From assembly GCF_013449375.1 (NCBI RefSeq), contig NZ_JACDRR010000019.1, positions 114,813-165,684 of the forward strand: 50,872 nucleotides of DNA. The letters run 5' to 3'. The stretch's first letter is position 1; each line of letters begins with the position of its first letter. Below are positions 1 to 9,442 of this stretch, in pieces. This stretch comes from Pectobacterium sp. CFBP8739. GTDB taxonomy: Bacteria; Pseudomonadota; Gammaproteobacteria; Enterobacterales; Enterobacteriaceae. Both the position numbers and the translations under genes were made by a program. The notes under the pieces were generated by a model, which was not told where the DNA came from, did not search any database, and saw only the letters and a list, made by a program, of their open reading frames with translations.

Positions 1-2153
1 CGCTGGCGCGGGGAACACGAATCGCTCGGTAACGGTCGTTTGTTGGTTCGCGGTTTATCCCCGCTGGCGCGGGGAACACATTCCCGTTGACGGCGTACCA
101 GTCGCGAACCTCGGTTTATCCCCGCTGGCGCGGGGAACACATCACTGATTTGTCACGCTGCCGCCTGCCGACCGGTTTATCCCCGCTGGCGCGGGGAACA
201 CTTTCATGGAAAACTGACGTTCGGCGTTTAATACGGTTTATCCCCGCTGGCGCGGGGAACACCGTTTGAAGGTGAAGTGCGTAAGAACGATGCGCGGTTT
301 ATCCCCGCTGGCGCGGGGAACACTTCCGCACAAGCTGAGTACGCATCTACTCCCCCGGTTTATCCCCGCTGGCGCGGGGAACACTGCTAGGTCAGCGTTG
401 ATCATCATGCCGACGCCGGTTTATCCCCGCTGGCGCGGGGAACACTGCCGCTTGCCCCCGCAGCTCTGCCAGTTGTGCGGTTTATCCCCGCTGGCGCGGG
501 GAACACTTTTCCGGCAGTTGAGTATTGCCGCCGCCTGACGGTTTATCCCCGCTGGCGCGGGGAACACACTTTCTCAGCACGATCTTTCAGCGTTTCAGAC
601 GGTTTATCCCCGCTGGCGCGGGGAACACTGCTGCGAGAAGGCGATCAGCCATTATCTGTACGGTTTATCCCCGCTGGCGCGGGGAACACTCTCACAAAAT
701 GTGTCAATGTCCGCAACAACTCGGTTTATCCCCGCTGGCGCGGGGAACACGGAGCCATCTCTTTCAGATCCACAAAGAATTCCGGTTTATCCCCGCTGGC
801 GCGGGGAACACTGACCACATTTACCCCCAGCCAGATAGACGATCGGTTTATCCCCGCTGGCGCGGGGAACACATATTTTTGCCATTCAGCCAGCGCGGCC
901 TGCTCGGTTTATCCCCGCTGGCGCGGGGAACACATTAAAAATCATGAGTGAATTAAATTTTGTTCCGGTTTATCCCCGCTGGCGCGGGGAACACGCCTCG
1001 GCGCGTGAGTGTTTTTGTTGCGGGCGCGGTTTATCCCCGCTGGCGCGGGGAACACTGAAATATCCCCGCCCGACGAAATGATTGCGCCGGTTTATCCCCG
1101 CTGGCGCGGGGAACACCGCTACTAGCTGTCTTTCTTTTGTGTCCATCGCGGTTTATCCCCGCTGGCGCGGGGAACACTCATCCTCTGACAAATCATTAGG
1201 TGATGTGACCGGTTTATCCCCGCTGGCGCGGGGAACACTCGGACGAGAACAATTTAAACCCGGCTGATTCCGGTTTATCCCCGCTGGCGCGGGGAACACA
1301 GCCTAATTCAGATGGCACAACATCATTAACCCGGTTTATCCCCGCTGGCGCGGGGAACACGTAGAAGTTTTTCGCCTGCAACGCAACGATAGCGGTTTAT
1401 CCCCGCTGGCGCGGGGAACACAAATGGCTCCTCATTTTAAATATACGGACCGACGGTTTATCCCCGCTGGCGCGGGGAACACCGGCGCAAGTTGACCATC
1501 AAATCGCTCTGTTCCGGTTTATCCCCGCTGGCGCGGGGAACACGATGAATCACAGCGAAGATAATCGCCCGCTGACGGTTTATCCCCGCTGGCGCGGGGA
1601 ACACCCATGCAGGTATATATCGCACAATTGCTGCGTCGGTTTATCCCCGCTGGCGCGGGGAACACGGCGGCGCGACGGCGGATTAGTCCGCTCATGACGG
1701 TTTATCCCCGCTGGCGCGGGGAACACTCAGGTCGAGGTTGCCACTACTGCAGCACAGACGGTTTATCCCCGCTGGCGCGGGGAACACGTAAATCTGAGAC
1801 TATGTGCAATAGTGCATTGCGGTTTATCCCCGCTGGCGCGGGGAACACACCAACTATTTTTTCCGTGCGCCTGATGGCTTCGGTTTATCCCCGCTGGCGC
1901 GGGGAACACTGCTGGCCGATTACATGAATGACGCAGGGTTGCGGTTTATCCCCGCTGGCGCGGGGAACACCTATCTAGCGAGGATTCCCAATCGCTCGTC
2001 TTCGGTTTATCCCCGCTGGCGCGGGGAACACTCGCATGTGCCACGTAGGAGTTTGATGGTATCCGGTTTATCCCCGCTGGCGCGGGGAACACTGAATGTC
2101 ATCAATTATGGCAATACGCTAGACCGGTTTATCCCCGCTGGCGCGGGGAACAC
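1..2153 (-). CRISPR. Type I-E CRISPR array, 35 full repeats plus one partial, 35 spacers
   Basis: A 29-nt repeat recurs at exact 61-nt steps, the first full copy at 51-79 and the last at 2125-2153. A further copy is cut by the left window edge, so the array continues outside. Repeats look identical by eye and every spacer is 32 nt. On the minus strand each repeat is the E. coli type I-E repeat (GTGTTCCCCGCGCCAGCGGG..., ending ATAAACCG) with a hairpin CCCCGC/GCGGGG. That orientation and the AT-rich leader beyond 2153 mean the array is transcribed leftward, so the newest spacer is at 2093-2124. The Cas6e of this locus would cut each repeat to leave the 8-nt handle ATAAACCG. No degenerate terminal repeat is visible, as expected if the old end lies outside the window. 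I saw no duplicated spacers and no spacer matching elsewhere in the window, by eye only. Confidence 0.99.
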
Positions 2154-2531
<378 letters not shown>

Positions 2532-3449
2532 TTACCCCTGCCCTCGGTGACCGCTGTCACCAAACGGCTTCGGCTCTGGGATGGCCGGCGGCTGCGCATC
2601 GTCCGGCGGAAGCGGCGGCGTAATGCCACCCGCAGACAAGACCTCCTCAATAAGAGGAATCAGTTTACTGAGCGTTTTCTGGCTACGGAAAATATCACGG
2701 CAGGCAAGCCGAACCTCGCGATCCGGCTCGGCAGGGTTGCGGGCTGCAATTTCAAAGGCTTTCGCTACCACACCCTCGAATTTGATGATATCGGCAATGT
2801 CATAGACAAAAGAAAGCGGTTTGCCGCTGTGGACAAACCCGATCGCTGGCGCATACCCCGCCGCCAGCACGGCCGCTTCCGTAATGCCGTACAGACAGGA
2901 CGTCGCCGCGCTAATACACTGGTTCACCTTGTCGCCTCGTTCCCAATCTTTCGGATCGTAGCGTCGGCCATTCCATTTCACGCCATACTGCTGCGCCAAC
3001 AGCGTATACGTTTGGCGCACGCGGGCACCTTCAATCCCCCGCAGTTGTTCAACCGAGCGACGGCTCGGCGCCGGTTCGCCAAAGCGCAGCTCAAACATCT
3101 TGCGCACCACTTTCAGGCGCAGTTCCTCATCCAACGCCAGTTTGGCCTGATAAAGCAATTTATCCGACCGCGCACCGCCGGGCTGGCCAGACGCATACAG
3201 CCGCACGCCGGCTTCGCCAACCCACACCAGCAGCGTCCCGACCGTCGCCGCCAGTCGCACCGCCGCATGAGAAACCCGCGTCCCCGGTTCCAGCATGATG
3301 CAGGCAACCGAGCCGACAGGAATGTGCGTACGCACGCCGGTTTTATCCACCAGCACAAATGCCCCATCAATGACATCGATCTGCCCGTATTGCAGAAAGA
3401 TGAGTGAAACCCGGTCCTTAAGCGGGATCGGGTTGAGCGGAACATACAT
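2532..3449 (-). CDS. cas1: CRISPR-associated integrase Cas1, type I-E
   Basis: A 305-aa protein, exactly the length of E. coli Cas1. It catalyses insertion of prespacers at the leader end of the array as a Cas1-Cas2 complex. The metal-binding residues are present in context: a glutamate in the IEGARVRQ segment, a histidine in GFVHSGKPLSF and aspartates in VYDIADIIKFE, matching E141, H208 and D221 of E. coli. The C-terminus is proline-rich and disordered, as in the E. coli protein that contacts Cas2. ATG is preceded by AGGGAG. The gap to cas6e is 27 bp, consistent with one transcript. Confidence 0.98.
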   Translation of the reverse strand: MYVPLNPIPLKDRVSLIFLQYGQIDVIDGAFVLVDKTGVRTHIPVGSVACIMLEPGTRVSHAAVRLAATVGTLLVWVGEAGVRLYASGQPGGARSDKLLYQAKLALDEELRLKVVRKMFELRFGEPAPSRRSVEQLRGIEGARVRQTYTLLAQQYGVKWNGRRYDPKDWERGDKVNQCISAATSCLYGITEAAVLAAGYAPAIGFVHSGKPLSFVYDIADIIKFEGVVAKAFEIAARNPAEPDREVRLACRDIFRSQKTLSKLIPLIEEVLSAGGITPPLPPDDAQPPAIPEPKPFGDSGHRGQG

Positions 3450-3476
3450 CGTTGACTCTCCCTGTAACGGGGCAGG

Positions 3477-4127
3477 CTACGCCCGTTTCAATAGCAGCAG
3501 GCCACACCCCAGTGCTTTGCTTTTTCCTAACCCTTGTCGGGCAGCCGTCGCAAAGCGTTCAGCATCCGTAATGTGAAGCACCCCGTCATAATCCACGCTG
3601 CTGAACATAATCGCAGCCGACTGACCGGGCTTGTTCAGGCGATGGCGTTGATAGCCATCCACCCGACACGACGATACCGCAAAGCCCGCATTTTCCCCCT
3701 GTCGCACCAACCATTCCCGCGCACGCTGTTGCTGGTGTTGCCACAACGCCACGCCGGATAACCCCGCCGCTTTCGCCTGATGACGCGCATCCATCAACAC
3801 ATCGCTACGTTTGCCGTCCCGCGTCACGACTGGATTCGCACGCAGCGAAAAGGCTAACGCCATGCCGTTATGCCACTGTGGTTGATAGGGTTTGGTTTCC
3901 ACCTGAAACAGATTGTGATCCGCCTGCGGTGCCTGTTCAGAAAGCAGGTAAAACAGGCTTTTGGTTTCATGCGCCTCTTCGCGGAACAGGAACGAACGCT
4001 GAAGCTGTGCAGGGAAAAGCTGCCAGAGCCATTGGTGGCTGGCATAGCCCCCCGCGTGCAGCCGCTTCTCGGCCATCACACGCGGCAACGCATTGAGTTG
4101 CAGTGTTATTCTGGAAAAATACATCAT
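3477..4127 (-). CDS. cas6e: CRISPR RNA endonuclease Cas6e
   Basis: A 216-aa Cascade subunit (E. coli Cas6e is 199 aa) that cuts the pre-crRNA at the base of each repeat hairpin and stays bound to the 3' stem-loop. The N-terminus MMYFSRITLQL is typical. The likely catalytic histidine is in GGYASHQWLW, equivalent to His26 of Thermus Cas6e. The C-terminal glycine-rich loop GLGKSKALGCGLLLL is the RAMP signature. The start overlaps the cas5e stop by ATGA, giving translational coupling; two tandem ATGs are possible starts. Besides the main array, its substrate should include the pseudo-repeats at 8659-8736, whose stems are intact. Confidence 0.97.
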   Translation of the reverse strand: MMYFSRITLQLNALPRVMAEKRLHAGGYASHQWLWQLFPAQLQRSFLFREEAHETKSLFYLLSEQAPQADHNLFQVETKPYQPQWHNGMALAFSLRANPVVTRDGKRSDVLMDARHQAKAAGLSGVALWQHQQQRAREWLVRQGENAGFAVSSCRVDGYQRHRLNKPGQSAAIMFSSVDYDGVLHITDAERFATAARQGLGKSKALGCGLLLLKRA

Positions 4128-4858
4128 TCCTCTCCCTTATCACTGCCAACATATTGCACACGAGAGGCGAACTGCCAGCGCCGTCGATCGGCGGGCTGAT
4201 CGTTCCGTGAAACACGGTATTGCGCCGTTAGCCCCGTATCGGTTTCCTGTTCCCAGTAGCACACACCCTCGGCACGAGCGATCATCTCTAACGCGAGATC
4301 GTTCAGCGCAGGCGTCCGCCTGGCTAACTGCCACACCTCGGCCAACGAACCAGAGAACAAGTGTGGTGCCAGCGGCAGCGCAGGCGGACAGCTTTTACGT
4401 CCGAAATAGAGCGTAAACACCGGTGATAGCAGCGCATCCCGCAGCGCACTTAACGAGTAAGGCGCATCCGGCGTGGCGCTAATGGCGATGTGGTAATAGG
4501 CATCGCAGCGGTATTCGCGTGAGGTCAACATGGTTTCGAGCGATTGCCCCGCCTCCGGCCGCAGTTCATCACGCCTTGTGTAGCGCGGCACTTTACGGTT
4601 TTCTTTCGGCATCTGCACCGTGTGGTAGTCATTCAACCAAGTTTCACGATCGGAAAGCGGCCGTACCGCCACATGGTAATGCTGGTTGAAAACCGTTAGC
4701 GCGGCGCGATCGTCACGCCGAATCCCCAACGCAGCCGCCAACAGCCCCAGCAGCGCCGAACGACTGGGTACTGTAGAGGTATGGCGCACCTCACCCACCG
4801 CCGCTTCCCCCCACGACACCAGCGGGGCGTAGATCTGGAAGACCAGATAGTTATCCAT
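4124..4858 (-). CDS. cas5e: Cascade subunit Cas5e
   Basis: A 244-aa RAMP protein (CasD) that holds the 5' handle of the crRNA and contacts Cas8e at the PAM end of Cascade. The N-terminus MDNYLVFQIYAPLVSWGEAAVGEVRHT carries the conserved pattern of Cas5e, in which the strand is followed by an SWG turn and a segment leading to SALLGLLAAALGI. A good ribosome site AGGAG lies 6 nt before ATG. The gene starts 9 bp after cas7e and its TGA overlaps the cas6e ATG. Slightly longer than the E. coli protein (224 aa), with a basic C-terminus. Confidence 0.96.
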   Translation of the reverse strand: MDNYLVFQIYAPLVSWGEAAVGEVRHTSTVPSRSALLGLLAAALGIRRDDRAALTVFNQHYHVAVRPLSDRETWLNDYHTVQMPKENRKVPRYTRRDELRPEAGQSLETMLTSREYRCDAYYHIAISATPDAPYSLSALRDALLSPVFTLYFGRKSCPPALPLAPHLFSGSLAEVWQLARRTPALNDLALEMIARAEGVCYWEQETDTGLTAQYRVSRNDQPADRRRWQFASRVQYVGSDKGEE

Positions 4859-4867
4859 AACGCGCTC

Positions 4868-5935
4868 CTACTGGCTGATGAAATCCAGCAACCCTTGCAG
4901 CGAGCCACCCTCACTGTCCGCTTCCACGTTCAGTTCATAGGAAGGCACACTGCCGGAAGAGGCGTACACTCGGTCAAATTTGTTTTTTTGCTTACGCAAC
5001 AGCTCGATAGCGTCATTGACCTGATTATCACTGCGGATGGGTTTGAAAAACGCGACCGACAGGGTACGCGGTTGATCGGTGCTCTTTTCTGCCAACGCAT
5101 AGGTTGCCAGCGCCCGGCTGGCGAAGCTGTTTTGCTTGCCGCCCGGTGATACGGTCAGCACCGTTTCCGTCAGCGCACGTAGGGTTTTCGCAACCAGTGC
5201 GTCGTCGTTATTCAGGTTTTTCAGCAGCAGATCGCGGTTAATGCAGACATAGTGATAGAACAACGCCGAGGCAAAGCCCTGCTCGCCCATGTGCGCCGAT
5301 CCGTTATCCGCTGCCCTGTTCAGGTCATCCACCGCCGTAAAAAAATCATCTTCGATGGTAACAGCACTTACGCCCAATGCGTGCGCGACCTGACAGGCCG
5401 CTTCGACATCGAATTCTGGGCTGGAGGCCAGCATCCGGCCAAACAGCGCGATATCGACACTGGTGGCATCCTTACGCAGCAGTTTTAGCTCCTCGCTATT
5501 CGGCTTACGGGATTCCGCGACCAGACGCGCAACCAGTAGGTCGATCAATGCCCTTTCCTGCACGCTGAAGTGGGCAAGCTGTTCGATATCGTATTTTTCC
5601 AGTGGCTCTTTACTGCCTTTTTCTTCTTTTTTCAGTTTACCGAACTGCTCAGCCATGTTTTTCGCTGCTTCATCGGCCAGCTTTTCACTCATCCCGCCAG
5701 CAATCAGTGCATTGTAGATATCACGCCCAATGCGGCGACTGCGGGTGCCAATATGGCCGCTCATCGCAGACTCAAAAACTTCAGAAGTGCGCCATGCCCG
5801 TTTCAGGCTTTGTGAGGACACGCGCAAACGCTCGACGCCACCCACGATGGCGGTTTTCGGACGCCCCGCGTCATCACGGTTCAGGTTAGAAGACGGATAA
5901 GCGGTTAAAAAATGAAGCTGGATAAATGTGGTCAT
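4868..5935 (-). CDS. cas7e: Cascade backbone subunit Cas7e
   Basis: A 355-aa protein (E. coli CasC is 363 aa), present in six copies along the crRNA in Cascade. The opening MTTFIQLHFLTAYPSSNLNRDD and the following GRPKTAIVGGVERLRVSSQSLKRAWR block are hallmark Cas7e sequences that line the RNA groove. The thumb of each Cas7e flips out every sixth guide base, which matters for the pseudo-spacer match described at 8574-8608. The ribosome site AAGGA is inside the end of cse2 and the gap is 3 bp, so translation is probably coupled. Confidence 0.97.
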   Translation of the reverse strand: MTTFIQLHFLTAYPSSNLNRDDAGRPKTAIVGGVERLRVSSQSLKRAWRTSEVFESAMSGHIGTRSRRIGRDIYNALIAGGMSEKLADEAAKNMAEQFGKLKKEEKGSKEPLEKYDIEQLAHFSVQERALIDLLVARLVAESRKPNSEELKLLRKDATSVDIALFGRMLASSPEFDVEAACQVAHALGVSAVTIEDDFFTAVDDLNRAADNGSAHMGEQGFASALFYHYVCINRDLLLKNLNNDDALVAKTLRALTETVLTVSPGGKQNSFASRALATYALAEKSTDQPRTLSVAFFKPIRSDNQVNDAIELLRKQKNKFDRVYASSGSVPSYELNVEADSEGGSLQGLLDFISQ

Positions 5936-5938
5936 CAG

Positions 5939-8400
<2,462 letters not shown>

Positions 8401-8426
8401 TGTGTACGTTCCTTATGGTCATTGCT

Positions 8427-8534
8427 TTATCGGGAACACACCATGTAGGATAAAGGTGCCAACCAGTCCATTAAGTGTGTGTTCAGTGCCTTGTGCCTGA
8501 ACCCACTTTCTGGACTTTCCTTTAGTGGATTCAT
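8427..8534 (-). CDS. 35-codon ORF at the 5' end of the Cascade-targeted transcript (candidate creT-like element)
   Basis: The promoter at 8547-8575 predicts a transcription start near 8539, only about 5 nt before an ATG at 8534, so the ORF would be almost leaderless. It encodes MNPLKESPESGFRHKALNTH followed by LMDWLAPLSYMVCSR. The same RNA can fold: GAACACAC and GTGTGTTC arms (8477-8484 and 8434-8441) pair perfectly around a 35-nt loop, and a 6-bp GTTCAG/CTGAAC hairpin lies upstream. Known CreT toxins are small RNAs or mini-ORFs from a Cascade-repressed promoter, hence the suggestion. It may equally be untranslated leader. A longer ORF (to 8627) exists but begins upstream of the promoter. Confidence 0.3.
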   Translation of the reverse strand: MNPLKESPESGFRHKALNTHLMDWLAPLSYMVCSR

Positions 8535-8546
8535 ACAACAAGTAAC

Positions 8547-8575
8547 AATATAGAAGAGATAATAATTTTTAACAA
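8547..8575 (-). promoter_or_regulatory. Promoter for the cas8e-cas2 transcript, overlapped by a Cascade target
   Basis: On the minus strand a -35 box TTGTTA (8575-8570) and a -10 box TATATT (8552-8547) are separated by 17 bp, the ideal spacing; they match the sigma70 consensus at 4/6 and 5/6. It is the best sigma70-like promoter I find between hicB and cas8e. It points at the 35-codon ORF, the 59-codon ORF and the cas8e operon. Its -35 box shares bases 8574-8575 with the AAG PAM of the pseudo-spacer target, so bound Cascade would exclude RNA polymerase. The start site is predicted, not measured. Confidence 0.65.
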
Positions 8576-8608
8576 GAGTATTTCGGATGTCCTTCATAAA
8601 ATTCAGAA
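8574..8608 (+). promoter_or_regulatory. Cascade target site of the pseudo-crRNA (PAM AAG plus protospacer)
   Basis: Bases 8574-8576 are AAG, the canonical type I-E PAM on the non-target strand. The sequence from 8577 on matches the pseudo-spacer beginning at 8688 at guide positions 1-5, 7-11, 13-14 and 16-22; only positions 6, 12 and 15 differ in the first 22. Positions 6 and 12 are flipped out by Cas7e thumbs and do not pair, so the seed is effectively perfect. Pairing ends after position 22, which should allow binding but limit Cas3 recruitment. The site overlaps the -35 box of the promoter at 8547-8575. Confidence 0.8.
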
Positions 8609-8658
8609 AGGGGGCATAAGTGATCAAAACTTATCAATATGCTAAATTTAATGCGCTA

Positions 8659-8736
8659 GAGTTCCCCGTGCCAACGGGGATAAACCGAGTATCTCGGAAG
8701 TGCTTCATACTTCCCCGCGCCAGCGGGGACAAACCG
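8659..8736 (+). ncRNA. Degenerate mini-CRISPR encoding a guide RNA (creA/creR-like)
   Basis: Two diverged type I-E repeats lie in plus orientation, opposite to the main array. Pseudo-repeat 1 (8659-8687) keeps the hairpin through paired changes (CCCCGT/ACGGGG instead of CCCCGC/GCGGGG) and keeps the 5' handle ATAAACCG. Pseudo-repeat 2 (8708-8736) keeps the stem CCCCGC/GCGGGG but is changed at its 5' end and in the handle, which the mature RNA would not use. The pseudo-spacer between them is about 20-22 nt rather than 32. Cas6e could release an RNA with handle, short guide and 3' stem. A weak -10 (TATGCT, 8638-8643) would start transcription near 8650; I see no convincing -35. Its target is 8574-8608. 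Similar elements are CreA (antitoxin of CreTA) and CreR (cas autorepressor). Confidence 0.8.
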
Positions 8737-8754
8737 CGAGAAGGTTAATAACGA

Positions 8755-8781
8755 GTCAGGCCACCGATTTGGTGGCCTGAC
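8755..8781. terminator. Strong hairpin between hicB and the mini-CRISPR
   Basis: A perfect 11-bp inverted repeat, GTCAGGCCACC and GGTGGCCTGAC, around a 5-nt loop. It lies just after the hicB stop on the minus strand and just after the pseudo-repeats on the plus strand, so it could end or protect both transcripts. Neither side has a clear T-tract, so intrinsic termination is uncertain. Confidence 0.55.
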
Positions 8782-8785
8782 AGCA

Positions 8786-9127
8786 CTAAGAACGTCGTTC
8801 AAGAACCAGATCGACGCCTTCGTTTAACAATTCGTTAATGGACACGCCAGTTGCTTGTGCCGTTATCGCCAGCGCAGCATGACGTTCTGGCGTTAAGCGC
8901 GTTGTGACTTTTCCACTGTAGGATTTATAGGGTTCAATACCATCGCGGCGGCATTCATCAAGAAAAATAGCGAGAGAGGTCGCACCCTCTTTTTTCAGCT
9001 CATCAACGCTGTAGGCATAAAAATCAGCGCCGCCATTCAAGCCAATGAATTCTCCACGGAACATTTCAATTTCCGAATCAAAAGCAATAACGGCCGTGTG
9101 CCCGTCGATAAGAAGTGTGTTAATCAT
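8786..9127 (-). CDS. hicB: HicB-family antitoxin
   Basis: A 113-aa antitoxin. The N-terminal half (MINTLLIDGHTAVIAFDSEI, then GEFIGLNGGADFYAYSVDEL) is the degraded RNase H-like fold that masks HicA. The C-terminal half (TTRLTPERHAALAITAQATG) is a ribbon-helix-helix/HicB DNA-binding domain. The start at 9127 is chosen because AGGAG lies 8 nt upstream and ATG overlaps the hicA TGA (ATGA); an upstream start at 9154 lies inside hicA. It follows the toxin gene as usual for hicAB and should repress the pair through the inverted repeat at 9397-9430. It lies between cas3 and the Cascade control region, outside its usual context. Confidence 0.9.
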   Translation of the reverse strand: MINTLLIDGHTAVIAFDSEIEMFRGEFIGLNGGADFYAYSVDELKKEGATSLAIFLDECRRDGIEPYKSYSGKVTTRLTPERHAALAITAQATGVSINELLNEGVDLVLERRS

Positions 9128-9378
9128 GGTCTTACTCCTAAACTTTCTAACCATATCCGAATGGAGTTAACCGCTCCTTTATCCGTCGTCGGTCTCGGAT
9201 GTGGTCGATGAAAGATTTTTTTTTCACCTTTCAACGATACCGCAACCCTCGAACCTTCCCTTTCATGAATTTCAGCCCCCAGAGCAATAAAAAGAGATTC
9301 TATATCGCTCCATTTTATTGAACTATTAACTGGACGAGAAAACAGATCTGATAGCGTTCTTTGGTGTCGTTTATTCAT
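9124..9378 (-). CDS. hicA: HicA-family mRNA interferase toxin
   Basis: An 84-aa toxin of the double-stranded RNA-binding-like HicA fold, which cleaves mRNA independently of the ribosome. The domain runs from about residue 17 (IKWSDIESLFIALGAEIHER) to the end. The catalytic histidine is expected in the KIFHRPHPRPTTDKGAV segment, a conserved signature of this HicA branch. ATG at 9378 is chosen over GTG at 9384; neither has a strong ribosome site, fitting low toxin synthesis. The stop overlaps the hicB start. The gene has its own upstream -35-like TTGACA that overlaps the cas3 stop, so it is probably independent of cas transcription. Confidence 0.88.
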   Translation of the reverse strand: MNKRHQRTLSDLFSRPVNSSIKWSDIESLFIALGAEIHEREGSRVAVSLKGEKKIFHRPHPRPTTDKGAVNSIRIWLESLGVRP

Positions 9379-9396
9379 ATCCACATGGTATCACTT

Positions 9397-9442
9397 TATG
9401 ACACTACAATACTCTTTTTATAGTGTCGTATTTTGGTGTCAA
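9397..9442 (-). promoter_or_regulatory. hicAB promoter and operator-like inverted repeat
   Basis: A perfect minus-strand TTGACA (9442-9437) overlaps the end of cas3. Downstream lie inverted arms TATGACACTA (9397-9406) and TAGTGTCGTA (9421-9430), nine of ten bases complementary, with a third TGTC copy next to the -35 box. This is where HicB should bind to autoregulate the pair. The -10 box is not clear: TATAAA is only 14 bp from TTGACA. Confidence 0.5.

Noticed and set aside
2547-3407. 286-aa plus-strand ORF
   Set aside because: Antisense shadow of cas1, arginine-rich and without a start signal.
8427-8627. 66-aa reading of the ORF from 8627
   Set aside because: It begins upstream of the predicted promoter and spans the Cascade target, so only the part from 8534 can be on the transcript.
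8659-8736. Treating the two degenerate repeats as a decayed second array
   Set aside because: The handle and both stems are kept, and the spacer matches a local promoter with a PAM; decay would not give this.
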